Assembly (NCBI GenBank): GCA_013138555.1
Contig: WTCN01000207.1
Coordinates: forward strand, 1-14,931
Length of the DNA: 14,931 bases
Direction of reading: 5' to 3'
From: Methyloprofundus sp.
Lineage (GTDB): Bacteria > Pseudomonadota > Gammaproteobacteria > Methylococcales > Methylomonadaceae
The notes below the pieces were generated by a model, which was given only the letters and a program-made list of their open reading frames with translations, was not told the DNA's origin and made no database searches. The position numbers were made by a program, and so were the translations under genes. Shown piece by piece: positions 1 to 7,122 of the stretch (positions within the stretch are counted from its first letter, which is position 1; each line of letters begins with the position of its first letter).

Positions 1-609
1 CATGACTCTATCGGTCAGGGTGAAGATGGGCCGACTCATCAACCGATTGAAAATACATCGGCAATGCGTTTAATTCCTAATATGGATGTATGGCGTCCAG
101 GAGATTCAACAGAAGTTGCTGTTGCATGGACTGCGGCTGTTGAGCGTATGGATGGTCCTTCTAGTTTAGTCTTCAGTCGTCAAGGCATGCCTGGGCGTAA
201 ACATGATACTGCTGATTTTGCAGGCATTCGCAAAGGTGCTTATGTCTTATCGGCGGCTAAAGGTGATGCGGCTGCGATTATCATTGCAACAGGTTCTGAA
301 CTTGACCTAGCAATGCAAGCACAAGAAGCACTAGCGGCTGACGGTGTTAATGTCAGTGTTGTTTCTATGCCATCAACGAATGTCTTTGATCGTCAAGATC
401 AAGCATACAAAGATAGCGTATTAATTCCAGGTGTGAAACGTATTGCTGTTGAAGCAGGGGTTACAGACTTCTGGCGTAAATATGTAGGCTTAGAAGGCGG
501 CGTTGTTGGTATTGATACCTTTGGTGAATCTGCACCTGGTGGCGTATTAATGGAACACTTCGGCTTCACAGTTGATAACGTTGTTAAGACTGTCAAAGAA
601 GTATTGTAG
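1..609 (+). CDS. tkt: Transketolase, C-terminal part (5' end outside window)
   Basis: Transketolase moves two-carbon ketol units between sugar phosphates in the cytoplasm, using thiamine diphosphate, in the pentose-phosphate and related pathways. The reading frame is open from base 1 and begins with HDSIGQGEDGPTHQP, the conserved family segment with the His and Asp that contact substrate. It continues through the end of the pyrimidine-binding domain (SRQGMPG, around residues 59-65 of the visible part) into the C-terminal domain (ATGSELDLAMQA; later VEAGVTDFW and DTFGESAPGG). About 202 residues are visible, roughly the last third of a normal protein of about 660 residues. The apparent ATG at 64 lies inside the conserved domain and is not a start. 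A hairpin follows the stop. Transaldolase lies 1.8 kb downstream, with two repeat-protein genes between. Identity is secure; which paralogue this is cannot be told. Confidence 0.96.
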   Translation, partial: HDSIGQGEDGPTHQPIENTSAMRLIPNMDVWRPGDSTEVAVAWTAAVERMDGPSSLVFSRQGMPGRKHDTADFAGIRKGAYVLSAAKGDAAAIIIATGSELDLAMQAQEALAADGVNVSVVSMPSTNVFDRQDQAYKDSVLIPGVKRIAVEAGVTDFWRKYVGLEGGVVGIDTFGESAPGGVLMEHFGFTVDNVVKTVKEVL

Positions 610-652
610 TCTAAGGTACAGTTCAGAGGAGTAATGTTCCTCATTTACGAAT

Positions 653-690
653 AACCACTGATTCGTTATACTGAGTCAGTGGTTTAATTC
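653..690 (+). terminator. Probable terminator hairpin after transketolase
   Basis: A perfect 9-bp inverted repeat (AACCACTGA at 653-661, TCAGTGGTT at 676-684) with a 14-base loop, followed by a T-rich but interrupted stretch. It lies 44 bases after the transketolase stop and ahead of the repeat-protein gene. The long loop and weak T tract make this only a probable intrinsic terminator. A smaller stem (GAGGA/TCCTC) lies just upstream at about 626-642. Confidence 0.5.
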
Positions 691-717
691 GTTTCTTATG
701 ACATATAGGTGAATTGC

Positions 718-1413
718 GTGAAAAAAAATAATGTAAAAAAAGGCATATTTACTGCCTTATTACTTGCCAGCCCTTTGGTGACGGCAGGTACTCAATACCC
801 TGCCGCTGATTTTCAACCCAAAGTTGTTTATCAGGACAAAGACTATCAGCATCAAGGCTCAGAATCTTCAAGTGCTAGCGCATCTTTTGGTGAAAAAGCA
901 GCTGTAGATGCAAGTTATCCTGCTGCAACTTTTCAACCGAAAGTGGTCTATCAGGATACTGACTACAAGCATAAGGCTGGAGCAGGCGCAAGTAAATCAG
1001 TTCCTTTAGCGACGTGGACGGGGGATACTGAAGAAGTTGAGACAGCTGCAGCCGCTGAAGTGACACAAGAAGAAGCTGCATCAGCTGAAGATTCATCAAT
1101 GAATCCTCTGTTTGCTTTGGTAATTCTGGGTGTAGCAGGATTTTTATTCCTTAAAAATAAAGGTGCTAAGCCGTCTGCAGCCGCTACTTCAGCAACAAGA
1201 GTAACTGCTTCTTCCGATGGTTTAACAGGTGTTGCTAAGTACCTGGAGAAGAAAGCACCTAAACTTTCGGGTGTTGCCAAATATATAGAATTGAATCAAC
1301 CAGCTCCGAAATCCGGTGTCGCTAAATATGTCGCTAGAAAAGTAGTTGCGGCTAAAAAAGCAGCCTCAGAAAAAACAACTGGCGTAGAAAAATATATACG
1401 TAATAGAGGATAA
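718..1413 (+). CDS. Single-pass membrane protein with periplasmic 40-residue repeats and cytoplasmic GVAKY motifs
   Basis: I do not recognise a named family. From the GTG at 718 the product is 231 residues. It has a signal peptide (MKKNNVKKG, a hydrophobic core, probable cleavage after VTA at 23) and two near-identical segments, YPAADFQPKVVYQDKDYQH at 27-45 and its copy at 67-85, spaced exactly 40 residues. An acidic Ala/Glu-rich linker follows, then one transmembrane helix at about 130-145 followed by KNKG. The tail of about 85 residues carries four motif copies (TGVAKYL at 170, SGVAKYI at 184, SGVAKYV at 199, TGVEKYI at 221). The predicted topology puts the long repeats in the periplasm and the GVAKY copies in the cytoplasm. 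GTG 718 is preferred over GTG 709 because AGGTG at 706-710 sits 7 bases upstream of it. The next gene starts 4 bases after the stop and shares the motif. A scaffold or anchor role is inference. Confidence 0.85.
   Translation: MKKNNVKKGIFTALLLASPLVTAGTQYPAADFQPKVVYQDKDYQHQGSESSSASASFGEKAAVDASYPAATFQPKVVYQDTDYKHKAGAGASKSVPLATWTGDTEEVETAAAAEVTQEEAASAEDSSMNPLFALVILGVAGFLFLKNKGAKPSAAATSATRVTASSDGLTGVAKYLEKKAPKLSGVAKYIELNQPAPKSGVAKYVARKVVAAKKAASEKTTGVEKYIRNRG
1405..1410 (+). promoter_or_regulatory. Ribosome-binding site inside the upstream gene's end
   Basis: AGAGGA lies in the last codons of the membrane repeat protein, 7 bases before the ATG at 1418. It supports that start and suggests translational coupling of the two repeat genes, whose stop and start are 4 bases apart. 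Confidence 0.6.
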
Positions 1414-1417
1414 TTGA

Positions 1418-2098
1418 ATGGGATTTTTATCGGGCATTTTTTCCCGCAAAGGAAATAGTCAAAATATTTATCGTGATGAAGAAGCAGCGGAAGAACCTTT
1501 AAATGAATCTTTAGATGAAGGTTTAACAGGTGTGGCAAAATATTTAAATGCGCAAACTGATAGACCTAGTGTGCAAAGCACTAGCTCAAAGCATTTAAGT
1601 GCTGTAGATAAATATATCAGTTCTCGTAATTCTTCAAAAACTGAATTAAGCAGTGCTGAAAAAGAAGAGATAAATGCTCGAATTACCGAAACAATAGAAA
1701 AAAGAAAAATAGAGGAGAGCCTGATGAGTGCCGAAAATGAAGAGCTAAGTGGTGTAGCCAAATATGTTGAAAAGCAGGAGCAAGCATATAAGGAGGCTAA
1801 GGAGCAAGAAGAAGCTGTAACAGGTGTTGCTAAATATATATCTAATATTGTTGAAAATAAACCTGCAACAACCGGAGTAGCAAAATATTTGAAGAACCGT
1901 GCTGAGGTCAAGGTAAGTAGTGTTGATAGATATGTGATTAACAAGGCACTTGCAGACAAAAATAAGCCAGCGGCAGAAGCTCCCCTACCACCGTCTGGGG
2001 TCGCTAAATATTTAGCAAACAAACCTACACTGATGACGAGTAGTGTTGCTAAATATATTGCTAAACAATCGGTTGCCGCAAGGCAGGCAGTTGCATAA
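1418..2098 (+). CDS. Soluble protein with eight GVAKY-type motifs
   Basis: No family is recognised. The 226-residue product has no signal peptide or transmembrane helix. It consists largely of charged, low-complexity, probably helical or disordered linkers separating eight short motif copies: TGVAKYL 37-43, SAVDKYI 61-67, SGVAKYV 111-117, TGVAKYI 135-141, TGVAKYL 152-158, SSVDRYV 167-173, SGVAKYL 193-199 and SSVAKYI 208-214. Spacings run from 15 to 50 residues. The N-terminus, MGFLSGIFSRK, is hydrophobic then basic and could be a short membrane-contacting amphipathic segment (inference). A K/E-rich stretch at about 80-135 may form a coiled coil. The same motif occurs four times in the cytoplasmic tail of the adjacent upstream product, so the two probably bind a common partner or form one assembly. 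Co-transcription is likely from the 4-base gap. A perfect hairpin lies just downstream. Confidence 0.85.
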   Translation: MGFLSGIFSRKGNSQNIYRDEEAAEEPLNESLDEGLTGVAKYLNAQTDRPSVQSTSSKHLSAVDKYISSRNSSKTELSSAEKEEINARITETIEKRKIEESLMSAENEELSGVAKYVEKQEQAYKEAKEQEEAVTGVAKYISNIVENKPATTGVAKYLKNRAEVKVSSVDRYVINKALADKNKPAAEAPLPPSGVAKYLANKPTLMTSSVAKYIAKQSVAARQAVA

Positions 2099-2132
2099 TA
2101 GTATTTTCAGTTAGTGAAATGCTTCTTATGAT

Positions 2133-2163
2133 AATTACTTTCGGCTGTGAGCCGAAAGTAATT
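2133..2163 (+). terminator. Perfect 14-bp hairpin ending the repeat-protein operon
   Basis: A perfect 14-bp inverted repeat (arms 2133-2146 and 2150-2163) around a GTG loop, 34 bases after the soluble repeat protein's stop. The stem is strong but no clear T run follows, so it may terminate weakly or act as an RNA-stabilising 3' structure. Confidence 0.5.
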
Positions 2164-2378
2164 GTAAGTCAGTATTTATACATTTAATTGAAGTCTGCTT
2201 TCCTTAATGACTTGAGGATTAAGAAAAATAGATTTCAGTAGAGAACTTCAGTCTGTAGTGAAGTGTTTCTGATTCAAATGCGGCTTAGACTTCCAGTTCC
2301 TATCAAGAAGATTTACAGCACTTAACTTTAAAGTGCATTGGCTTTTTAATTTTAATTTTAATATAAAGGTATCTAACT
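2164..2378 (+). other. Leader/intergenic region upstream of transaldolase
   Basis: About 215 bases without a credible gene. Short stems are visible: ACTTCA/TGAAGT (2245-2264) and GCACTT/AAGTGC (2318-2336). The second is followed by a TTTTTAATTTTAATTTTAA stretch that could act as a weak attenuator ahead of tal. A good ribosome-binding site, AAAGG, is at 2365-2369. No convincing -35/-10 pair was identified, so the tal promoter is unplaced. Confidence 0.35.
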
Positions 2379-3362
2379 ATGGCTAATTTTTTAGATCAAC
2401 TTAAAGCAGTAACAGTTGCGGTTGCTGACACAGGTGATATTGGTGCAATTGAAAAATTCACACCGCGTGATGCAACAACAAACCCTTCGTTGATTACTGC
2501 AGCAGCGCAAATGCCGCAATACCAAAGTGTTGTTGATGATACATTGACAGGCGCACGTGAAACATTAGGCGCTTCTGCTTCTGCATCAGAAGTTGTAGGA
2601 CTTGCTTTTGATCGTTTAGCGGTATCTTTCGGTTTAAAAATCCTGGAAATCGTCCCTGGTCGTGTTTCTACTGAAGTTGATGCACGTCTTTCTTATGATA
2701 CAGATGCTACAATTGCAAAAGGTCGTGACCTTATTGCACAATATGAAGCGGCAGGCATCAATCGCGAGCGTATTTTAATTAAAGTTGCAGCAACCTGGGA
2801 AGGTATTCAGGCAGCTAAAGTGCTAGAAGAAGAAGGTATTCATACTAACTTGACACTCGTTTTTGGCAAGCACCAGGCAATTGCTTGTGCGCAAAATGGT
2901 ATCACTTTGATCTCTCCTTTTGTTGGACGTATTCTTGACTGGTACAAAAAAGACACCGGGCGTGATTCATACGCGCCAGCTGAAGATCCAGGTGTTGTTT
3001 CTGTGACTGAAATCTTCAACTATTACAAAAAATTCGGTTTTACAACTGAAGTAATGGGTGCAAGTTTCCGCAATATTGGTGAAATTACTGAATTAGCCGG
3101 TTGTGATTTATTAACAATTTCTCCAGGATTATTGGATGAGCTACAATCAACCGAAGGTGATTTACCTGTCAAGCTAGATGCTGCTAAAGCACAAGCGATG
3201 GATGTTGCTGAGATCAATGTTGATAAAGCGACATTTGATAGCATGCATGCTGAGAACCGCATGGCAACAGACAAACTTGAGGAAGGTATCAAAGGCTTCG
3301 AGAAAGCACTTGTGACTTTAGAAGAGTTATTAGCAGGTCGTCTTGCTGAATTAGAAGCTTAA
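2379..3362 (+). CDS. tal: Transaldolase (TalB-type)
   Basis: Transaldolase transfers a dihydroxyacetone unit between sedoheptulose-7-phosphate and glyceraldehyde-3-phosphate, linking pentose-phosphate (or ribulose-monophosphate) cycling to glycolysis. The 327-residue product matches the TalB-type aldolase barrel. It has DTGD at 17-20 (Asp17), DATTNPSL at 31-38 with the family's TNPS signature, VSTEVDARL around 96-104, and the Schiff-base lysine K135 in RILIKVAATW. SPFVGRILDWYK is also present. It is about 10 residues longer than E. coli TalB, with a charged C-terminal tail. The ATG at 2379 has AAAGG 9 bases upstream and aligns with the usual start. Transketolase lies upstream beyond the repeat-protein pair; the separating hairpins suggest separate transcription units. 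A strong intrinsic terminator follows. Confidence 0.96.
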   Translation: MANFLDQLKAVTVAVADTGDIGAIEKFTPRDATTNPSLITAAAQMPQYQSVVDDTLTGARETLGASASASEVVGLAFDRLAVSFGLKILEIVPGRVSTEVDARLSYDTDATIAKGRDLIAQYEAAGINRERILIKVAATWEGIQAAKVLEEEGIHTNLTLVFGKHQAIACAQNGITLISPFVGRILDWYKKDTGRDSYAPAEDPGVVSVTEIFNYYKKFGFTTEVMGASFRNIGEITELAGCDLLTISPGLLDELQSTEGDLPVKLDAAKAQAMDVAEINVDKATFDSMHAENRMATDKLEEGIKGFEKALVTLEELLAGRLAELEA

Positions 3363-3384
3363 TAATTTAATTAAGTTATCTAAG

Positions 3385-3413
3385 AAAGAGGCCTACTTTG
3401 TAGGCCTTTTTTT
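3385..3413 (+). terminator. Strong intrinsic terminator of tal
   Basis: AGGCCTAC (3389-3396), loop TTT, GTAGGCCT (3400-3407), running directly into a run of seven Ts. Flanking A residues pair with the T tract, so it may also work on the opposite strand. Confidence 0.93.
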
Positions 3414-3541
3414 ATGCTTGAAAGAATGGTAAATAAACATTTATGTGGTGTGCTTAAATAAAGTACCACAGAACACTATTTGCAGCACCTAAACTCTTTT
3501 TTAAATAGCCTGAGTTCGGGGTAAAAAATTTAGACAATACC

Positions 3542-3645
3542 TCGTCATTCCCACAGTTTTTTTAGCGGGAATCCATTGTTTAAGCAGATAGATTCCTGCT
3601 AAAGCTTGTGCCCATGCTTGACTGGGTAGCATGCAGGAATGACGA
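3542..3645. repeat. Palindromic intergenic repeat with CGTCATTCC ends
   Basis: This lies in the gene-free stretch 3414-3719 between tal and metG. Perfect 10-bp terminal inverted repeats, TCGTCATTCC (3542-3551) and GGAATGACGA (3636-3645), enclose two further stems: AGCGGGAATC (3564-3573) with GATTCCTGCT (3591-3600, one mismatch), and CATGCT/AGCATG (3613-3633). The outer sequence resembles the CGTCATTCCCGC...GCGGGAATCC intergenic repeats common in proteobacterial genomes, probably non-autonomous mobile or REP-like elements. The transcript would form a multi-stem structure. The rest of the gap holds only a small TGTGGT/ACCACA stem at 3444-3470. Confidence 0.7.
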
Positions 3646-3719
3646 AAAAGTGCTTTCATAACATATTGACGATGAAGACTTTATGCTACTTTGGCTGTAG
3701 ATTATATGTAAGCAGATAC

Positions 3720-5738
3720 TTATTTAACCCGCATCCCCGCAACTGCACCATCATCAGGGTGCAATACCCATAAATCTTCACCACCAGGCCCTGCGGCTAA
3801 TACCATGCCTTCAGACATGCCAAACTTCATTTTACGTGGCTTTAAATTCGCCACCACAACGGTGAGTTTACCTTCCAAATCTTCCGGGTTATAGGCTGAC
3901 TTGATTCCGGCAAAGACATTGCGTGTTTCATCACCTATATCAACGGTGAGTTGCAATAATTTATTCGCGCCTTTAACATGCTCTGCCTTAACGATTTTTG
4001 CGATACGCAGATCAATTTTTGCAAAGTCATCAAACTCGATTTCATCGGCAATCGGGTCAAACTTTTTCGCCACCGGCTCGGCGATTTTCTGTAGGTTTTC
4101 TTTAGAGTCTTCTATGATGGCAGCGATACCCGCTTCATCGACGCGTGTCATCAGTGCTTTAAAGGCCTTGATGTCATGGCTAAGCAAAGGCTCTGCATCC
4201 GTCGGCCAGGCTTGCTCGGGGATATTCAAAAAGCTTTCACTGTTGCTTGCCAGTGCAGGCAATACCGGTTTTAAATAGGCGACCAATAAGCGGAATAGGT
4301 TAATACCCATAGAGCAAATATCGTGTAACTCTTGGTCTTTGCCTTCTTCTTTGGCAATTAGCCAGGGTTTTTTCTCATCTATATATTGGTTGGCTTTATC
4401 CGCAAGCGCCATGATGTCACGCATGGCTTTTCCGTATTCGCGTGATTCATATAAAGCGGCTATTTGCTCACTGGCCTGAGTGAATTGCTGGAATAATTCA
4501 GGCTCGGAGCAATGAGCAGATAACTGGCCATCAAAACGCTTTTTAATAAAACCACTGCAACGGCTGGCAATATTAACCACTTTACCCACTAAATCGGAAT
4601 TGACGCGCTGGGTAAAATCTTCAAAGCTTAAATCAATATCATCTATACCCGCACTGAGTTTGGCAGCAAAATAGTAGCGTAAATATTCAGGATTCAAATG
4701 CTCTAAATAAGTACGCGCTTTAATAAAAGTGCCACGCGATTTAGACATTTTTTCACCATTAACGGTTAAAAAACCGTGGGCAAACACCGCGCTAGGGGTT
4801 CTGAAATTTGCACCTGCAAGCATGGCTGGCCAGAATAAGGCGTGGAAATAGATAATGTCCTTGCCGATAAAGTGGTACAGCTCTGTTTTGCTATCTTTTG
4901 CCCAGAACTCATCAAAATCTAGATTTTCCTTAGTGCAGAAGTTTTTAAAACTGGCCATATAGCCAACCGGAGCATCTAGCCAGACATAAAAATATTTACC
5001 GGGTGCGTCGGGGATTTCAAAACCAAAATAAGGCGCATCACGCGAAATATCCCATTCCTGTAAGCCACCTTCTAGCCATTCTGCGAGTTTGTTGCTGACT
5101 TCAGGCTGTAAATGACCCTCCGTCGTCGTCCATGTCTTCAGCATGTCATTAAAATCAGCCAGCTTGAAAAAGTAATGCACAGAATCTTTTTCTATCGGCT
5201 TTTCACCTGATACGGCAGACACGGCATTTTTTAATTCGATTGGCGAATAGGTGGCACCACACGCTTCACAGTTATCCCCATATTGATCTTTAGCATCACA
5301 TTTTGGGCAATCGCCTTTGATAAAACGGTCAGGCAAAAACATTTCTTTAACCGGGTCATAAGCCTGGGTAATACTACGTGAAGTAATATGTCCATCATCC
5401 CGTAGGCGTTCGTAGATTAAGCTGGAAAAATACTTGTTTTCATCTGAATGCGTACTGTGGTAATTATCAAACTCTATACCAAAATCAGTAAAATCAGCCA
5501 AATGCTCTTTACCCACCTGAGCAATCAGTTCTTCGGGGCTAATGCCTTCCCGGTCAGCTTTTAGCATAATCGGTGTGCCGTGGGTATCATCGGCACAAAT
5601 ATAATAGCATTGGTTGCCGCGTTGCTTCTGGAAGCGAGACCAGATGTCAGTTTGTATATATTCAACCAGATGGCCTAAATGGATAGGGCCATTGGCATAG
5701 GGGAGGGCACTAGTAATAAGGATTTTTCTATCTGACAT
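3720..5738 (-). CDS. metG: Methionyl-tRNA synthetase
   Basis: Charges tRNA-Met with methionine in the cytoplasm, using ATP. The 672-residue product is the long bacterial form (E. coli 677). The class I catalytic domain shows the HIGH-type motif HLGH at 20-23 and KMSKS at 330-334. The zinc-binding insert has four cysteines, C144, C147, C157 and C160 (CPKC, CEAC). WLDAPVGYM and YHFIGKDI are typical active-site segments. A helical anticodon-binding domain follows. The last roughly 110 residues form the EMAPII-like tRNA-binding OB fold (DLRIAKIVKAEHV, NVFAGIKSAY, LKPRKMKFGMSEGM). The start at 5738 aligns with homologues, although no clear Shine-Dalgarno sequence precedes it. It is transcribed divergently from mrp/apbC; this arrangement, metG next to apbC, is also known in other gammaproteobacteria. 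Confidence 0.98.
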   Translation of the reverse strand: MSDRKILITSALPYANGPIHLGHLVEYIQTDIWSRFQKQRGNQCYYICADDTHGTPIMLKADREGISPEELIAQVGKEHLADFTDFGIEFDNYHSTHSDENKYFSSLIYERLRDDGHITSRSITQAYDPVKEMFLPDRFIKGDCPKCDAKDQYGDNCEACGATYSPIELKNAVSAVSGEKPIEKDSVHYFFKLADFNDMLKTWTTTEGHLQPEVSNKLAEWLEGGLQEWDISRDAPYFGFEIPDAPGKYFYVWLDAPVGYMASFKNFCTKENLDFDEFWAKDSKTELYHFIGKDIIYFHALFWPAMLAGANFRTPSAVFAHGFLTVNGEKMSKSRGTFIKARTYLEHLNPEYLRYYFAAKLSAGIDDIDLSFEDFTQRVNSDLVGKVVNIASRCSGFIKKRFDGQLSAHCSEPELFQQFTQASEQIAALYESREYGKAMRDIMALADKANQYIDEKKPWLIAKEEGKDQELHDICSMGINLFRLLVAYLKPVLPALASNSESFLNIPEQAWPTDAEPLLSHDIKAFKALMTRVDEAGIAAIIEDSKENLQKIAEPVAKKFDPIADEIEFDDFAKIDLRIAKIVKAEHVKGANKLLQLTVDIGDETRNVFAGIKSAYNPEDLEGKLTVVVANLKPRKMKFGMSEGMVLAAGPGGEDLWVLHPDDGAVAGMRVK

Positions 5739-5816
5739 AAAGGTGAGGGATTAAGGCTAAAATAATCGGTTATTATGGCATAAAATAACTGATTAATTTG
5801 ACAGAATACGGATGAT

Positions 5817-5845
5817 TTGTCAGGAAAACTAGAATACTCAATAAT
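5817..5845 (+). promoter_or_regulatory. Candidate sigma-70 promoter for mrp/apbC
   Basis: TTGTCA (5817-5822), exactly 17 bases, then AATAAT (5840-5845) give five of six matches in each box. The predicted start at about 5852 would fall within the adjacent palindrome, about 50 bases before the ATG. Found by eye; there is no experimental support. Confidence 0.45.
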
Positions 5846-5870
5846 AACCAAGTAAAATACTTGGTTATTA
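5842..5870. promoter_or_regulatory. Perfect 13-bp palindrome over the mrp promoter start region
   Basis: TAATAACCAAGTA (5842-5854), loop AAA, TACTTGGTTATTA (5858-5870), a perfect inverted repeat between the divergent metG and mrp genes. It overlaps the candidate -10 box and start site. Because no gene reads into it, terminating a coding unit is unlikely. An operator or a 5'-UTR hairpin is the better reading. Confidence 0.5.
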
Positions 5871-5900
5871 GTTTGCTTTATATTTAATGATTACGGAATT

Positions 5901-6998
5901 ATGTGTATGTCTACCATAGAAAAAACAGAGATAGAAAACCAGTTAAAAAATATCATAGACCCTAATGTAGAAACTGATTTAGTCAGTGCGCGTTCAGTAA
6001 AATCAATTACTGTTGAAGCTGGGCGTGTTGTCGTAAATATAGAACTAGGCTATCCTGCTAAAAGTTTTATTGAGGGCTTTAAACAACAAATTACTGCTAA
6101 GCTGGCTGAACTGGAGGGTGTTAGTTCAGTTGAAGTCAATATTAGCGTTAATATCATCGCGCATGGGGTACAAAACTCATTAAAGCCAGTCGAGAATATT
6201 AAAAATATTATTGCAGTCGCATCGGGCAAAGGCGGAGTGGGTAAGTCAACCACGTCGGTTAATCTGGCTTTGGCACTGGCGGCGGAAGGTGCGACAGTCG
6301 GTATTCTGGATGCAGATATTTATGGTCCCAGTATTCCGACCATGCTGGGTTTGTCAGGTTACCCTGAAAGCCAGGATAATAAAACCATGATGCCGAAGGT
6401 ATCCTATGGGGTGCAGACCATCTCCATCGGCTATTTGATTGAGCCAGACCAGCCAATGATCTGGCGTGGCCCTATGGTCACTAATGCCCTACAGCAACTT
6501 TTAAATGATACCAACTGGGTCGATCTGGACTATTTAATCGTTGATCTACCACCGGGCACGGGGGATATTCAACTGACATTATCACAGCAAATCCCCGTCA
6601 GTGGCGCGGTTATTGTGACTACACCACAGGATATAGCGCTGATAGATGCACAGCGTGGCCTGGGGATGTTTGAAAAGGTCAATGTGCCTGTTCTGGGTAT
6701 CGTGGAAAATATGAGCATGCATATCTGTAGCGAATGCGGTCATGAAGAGGCTATTTTTGGCTCAGGCGGTGGTGTGGCGATGGCGGAGAAAAATGACATA
6801 GAATTGCTAGGCTCTTTACCATTGGATATACATATACGCCAAAATGCAGACAGTGGCAGGCCTACCGTTGTTGCAGACCCTGATGGCAGAGCGTCTGAGA
6901 TTTATAAAGAGATTGCACGGAAAATGTCAGCTAAACTGGCATTGAAGAGTAAGGATTATAGTCGTAAATTTCCTAATATTGTGGTGCAGAATACTTAA
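5901..6998 (+). CDS. mrp: Mrp/ApbC-type P-loop Fe-S cluster carrier ATPase
   Basis: Members of this MinD-like deviant Walker A family bind and pass on Fe-S clusters to cytoplasmic apoproteins, with ATP hydrolysis. The 365-residue product has an N-terminal MIP18/DUF59-like domain (about 8-90), then NIIAVASGKGGVGKS with the deviant Walker A at 109-116, and LDADIYGPSIPTML. Walker B-like DLPPGTGD follows, then TTPQDIALIDA and the cluster-binding pair C276/C279 in HICSECGHEE. It aligns along its length with E. coli Mrp (369 residues). Two ATGs compete, 5901 and 5907. The weak CGGA at 5894-5897 is better spaced for 5907, so the first two residues may be absent. It is divergent from metG. Only AT-rich DNA with a ctaaataa/ttatttag stem (7054-7076) separates it from dcd. 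Confidence 0.96.
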   Translation: MCMSTIEKTEIENQLKNIIDPNVETDLVSARSVKSITVEAGRVVVNIELGYPAKSFIEGFKQQITAKLAELEGVSSVEVNISVNIIAHGVQNSLKPVENIKNIIAVASGKGGVGKSTTSVNLALALAAEGATVGILDADIYGPSIPTMLGLSGYPESQDNKTMMPKVSYGVQTISIGYLIEPDQPMIWRGPMVTNALQQLLNDTNWVDLDYLIVDLPPGTGDIQLTLSQQIPVSGAVIVTTPQDIALIDAQRGLGMFEKVNVPVLGIVENMSMHICSECGHEEAIFGSGGGVAMAEKNDIELLGSLPLDIHIRQNADSGRPTVVADPDGRASEIYKEIARKMSAKLALKSKDYSRKFPNIVVQNT

Positions 6999-7122
6999 AA
7001 CTAGGGACAGGGATAATACCTCTATCAGGGCATATGTAAGGAAAATGTAATATCTAAATAATTTCCTCTTATTTAGGATAAAATTACAGTAATTTTTATA
7101 GAATGGCACGATAACAGTAGAT

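Noticed and set aside
64..66. ATG as transketolase start
   Set aside because: The conserved HDSIGQGEDGPTHQP lies upstream in the same frame, so the gene enters from outside the window.
963..1280. Minus-strand 105-residue open frame opposite the membrane repeat protein
   Set aside because: Antisense shadow of an Ala/Glu-rich coding region, with no start signal.
1468..2022. Long minus-strand open frame (184 residues) opposite the soluble repeat protein
   Set aside because: It is the antisense shadow of the GVAKY codons, giving a repetitive KYxATP-like pattern. It has no ribosome-binding site, and the plus-strand gene is better supported by motif conservation and coupling.
1225..2075. GVAKY coding repeats as a CRISPR array or DNA tandem repeat
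   Set aside because: The DNA copies differ in synonymous positions, spacing is irregular, and the frame is open throughout; the repeat is in the protein.
3901..4278. Plus-strand open frame inside metG
   Set aside because: Shadow of metG, whose full-length product is unambiguous.
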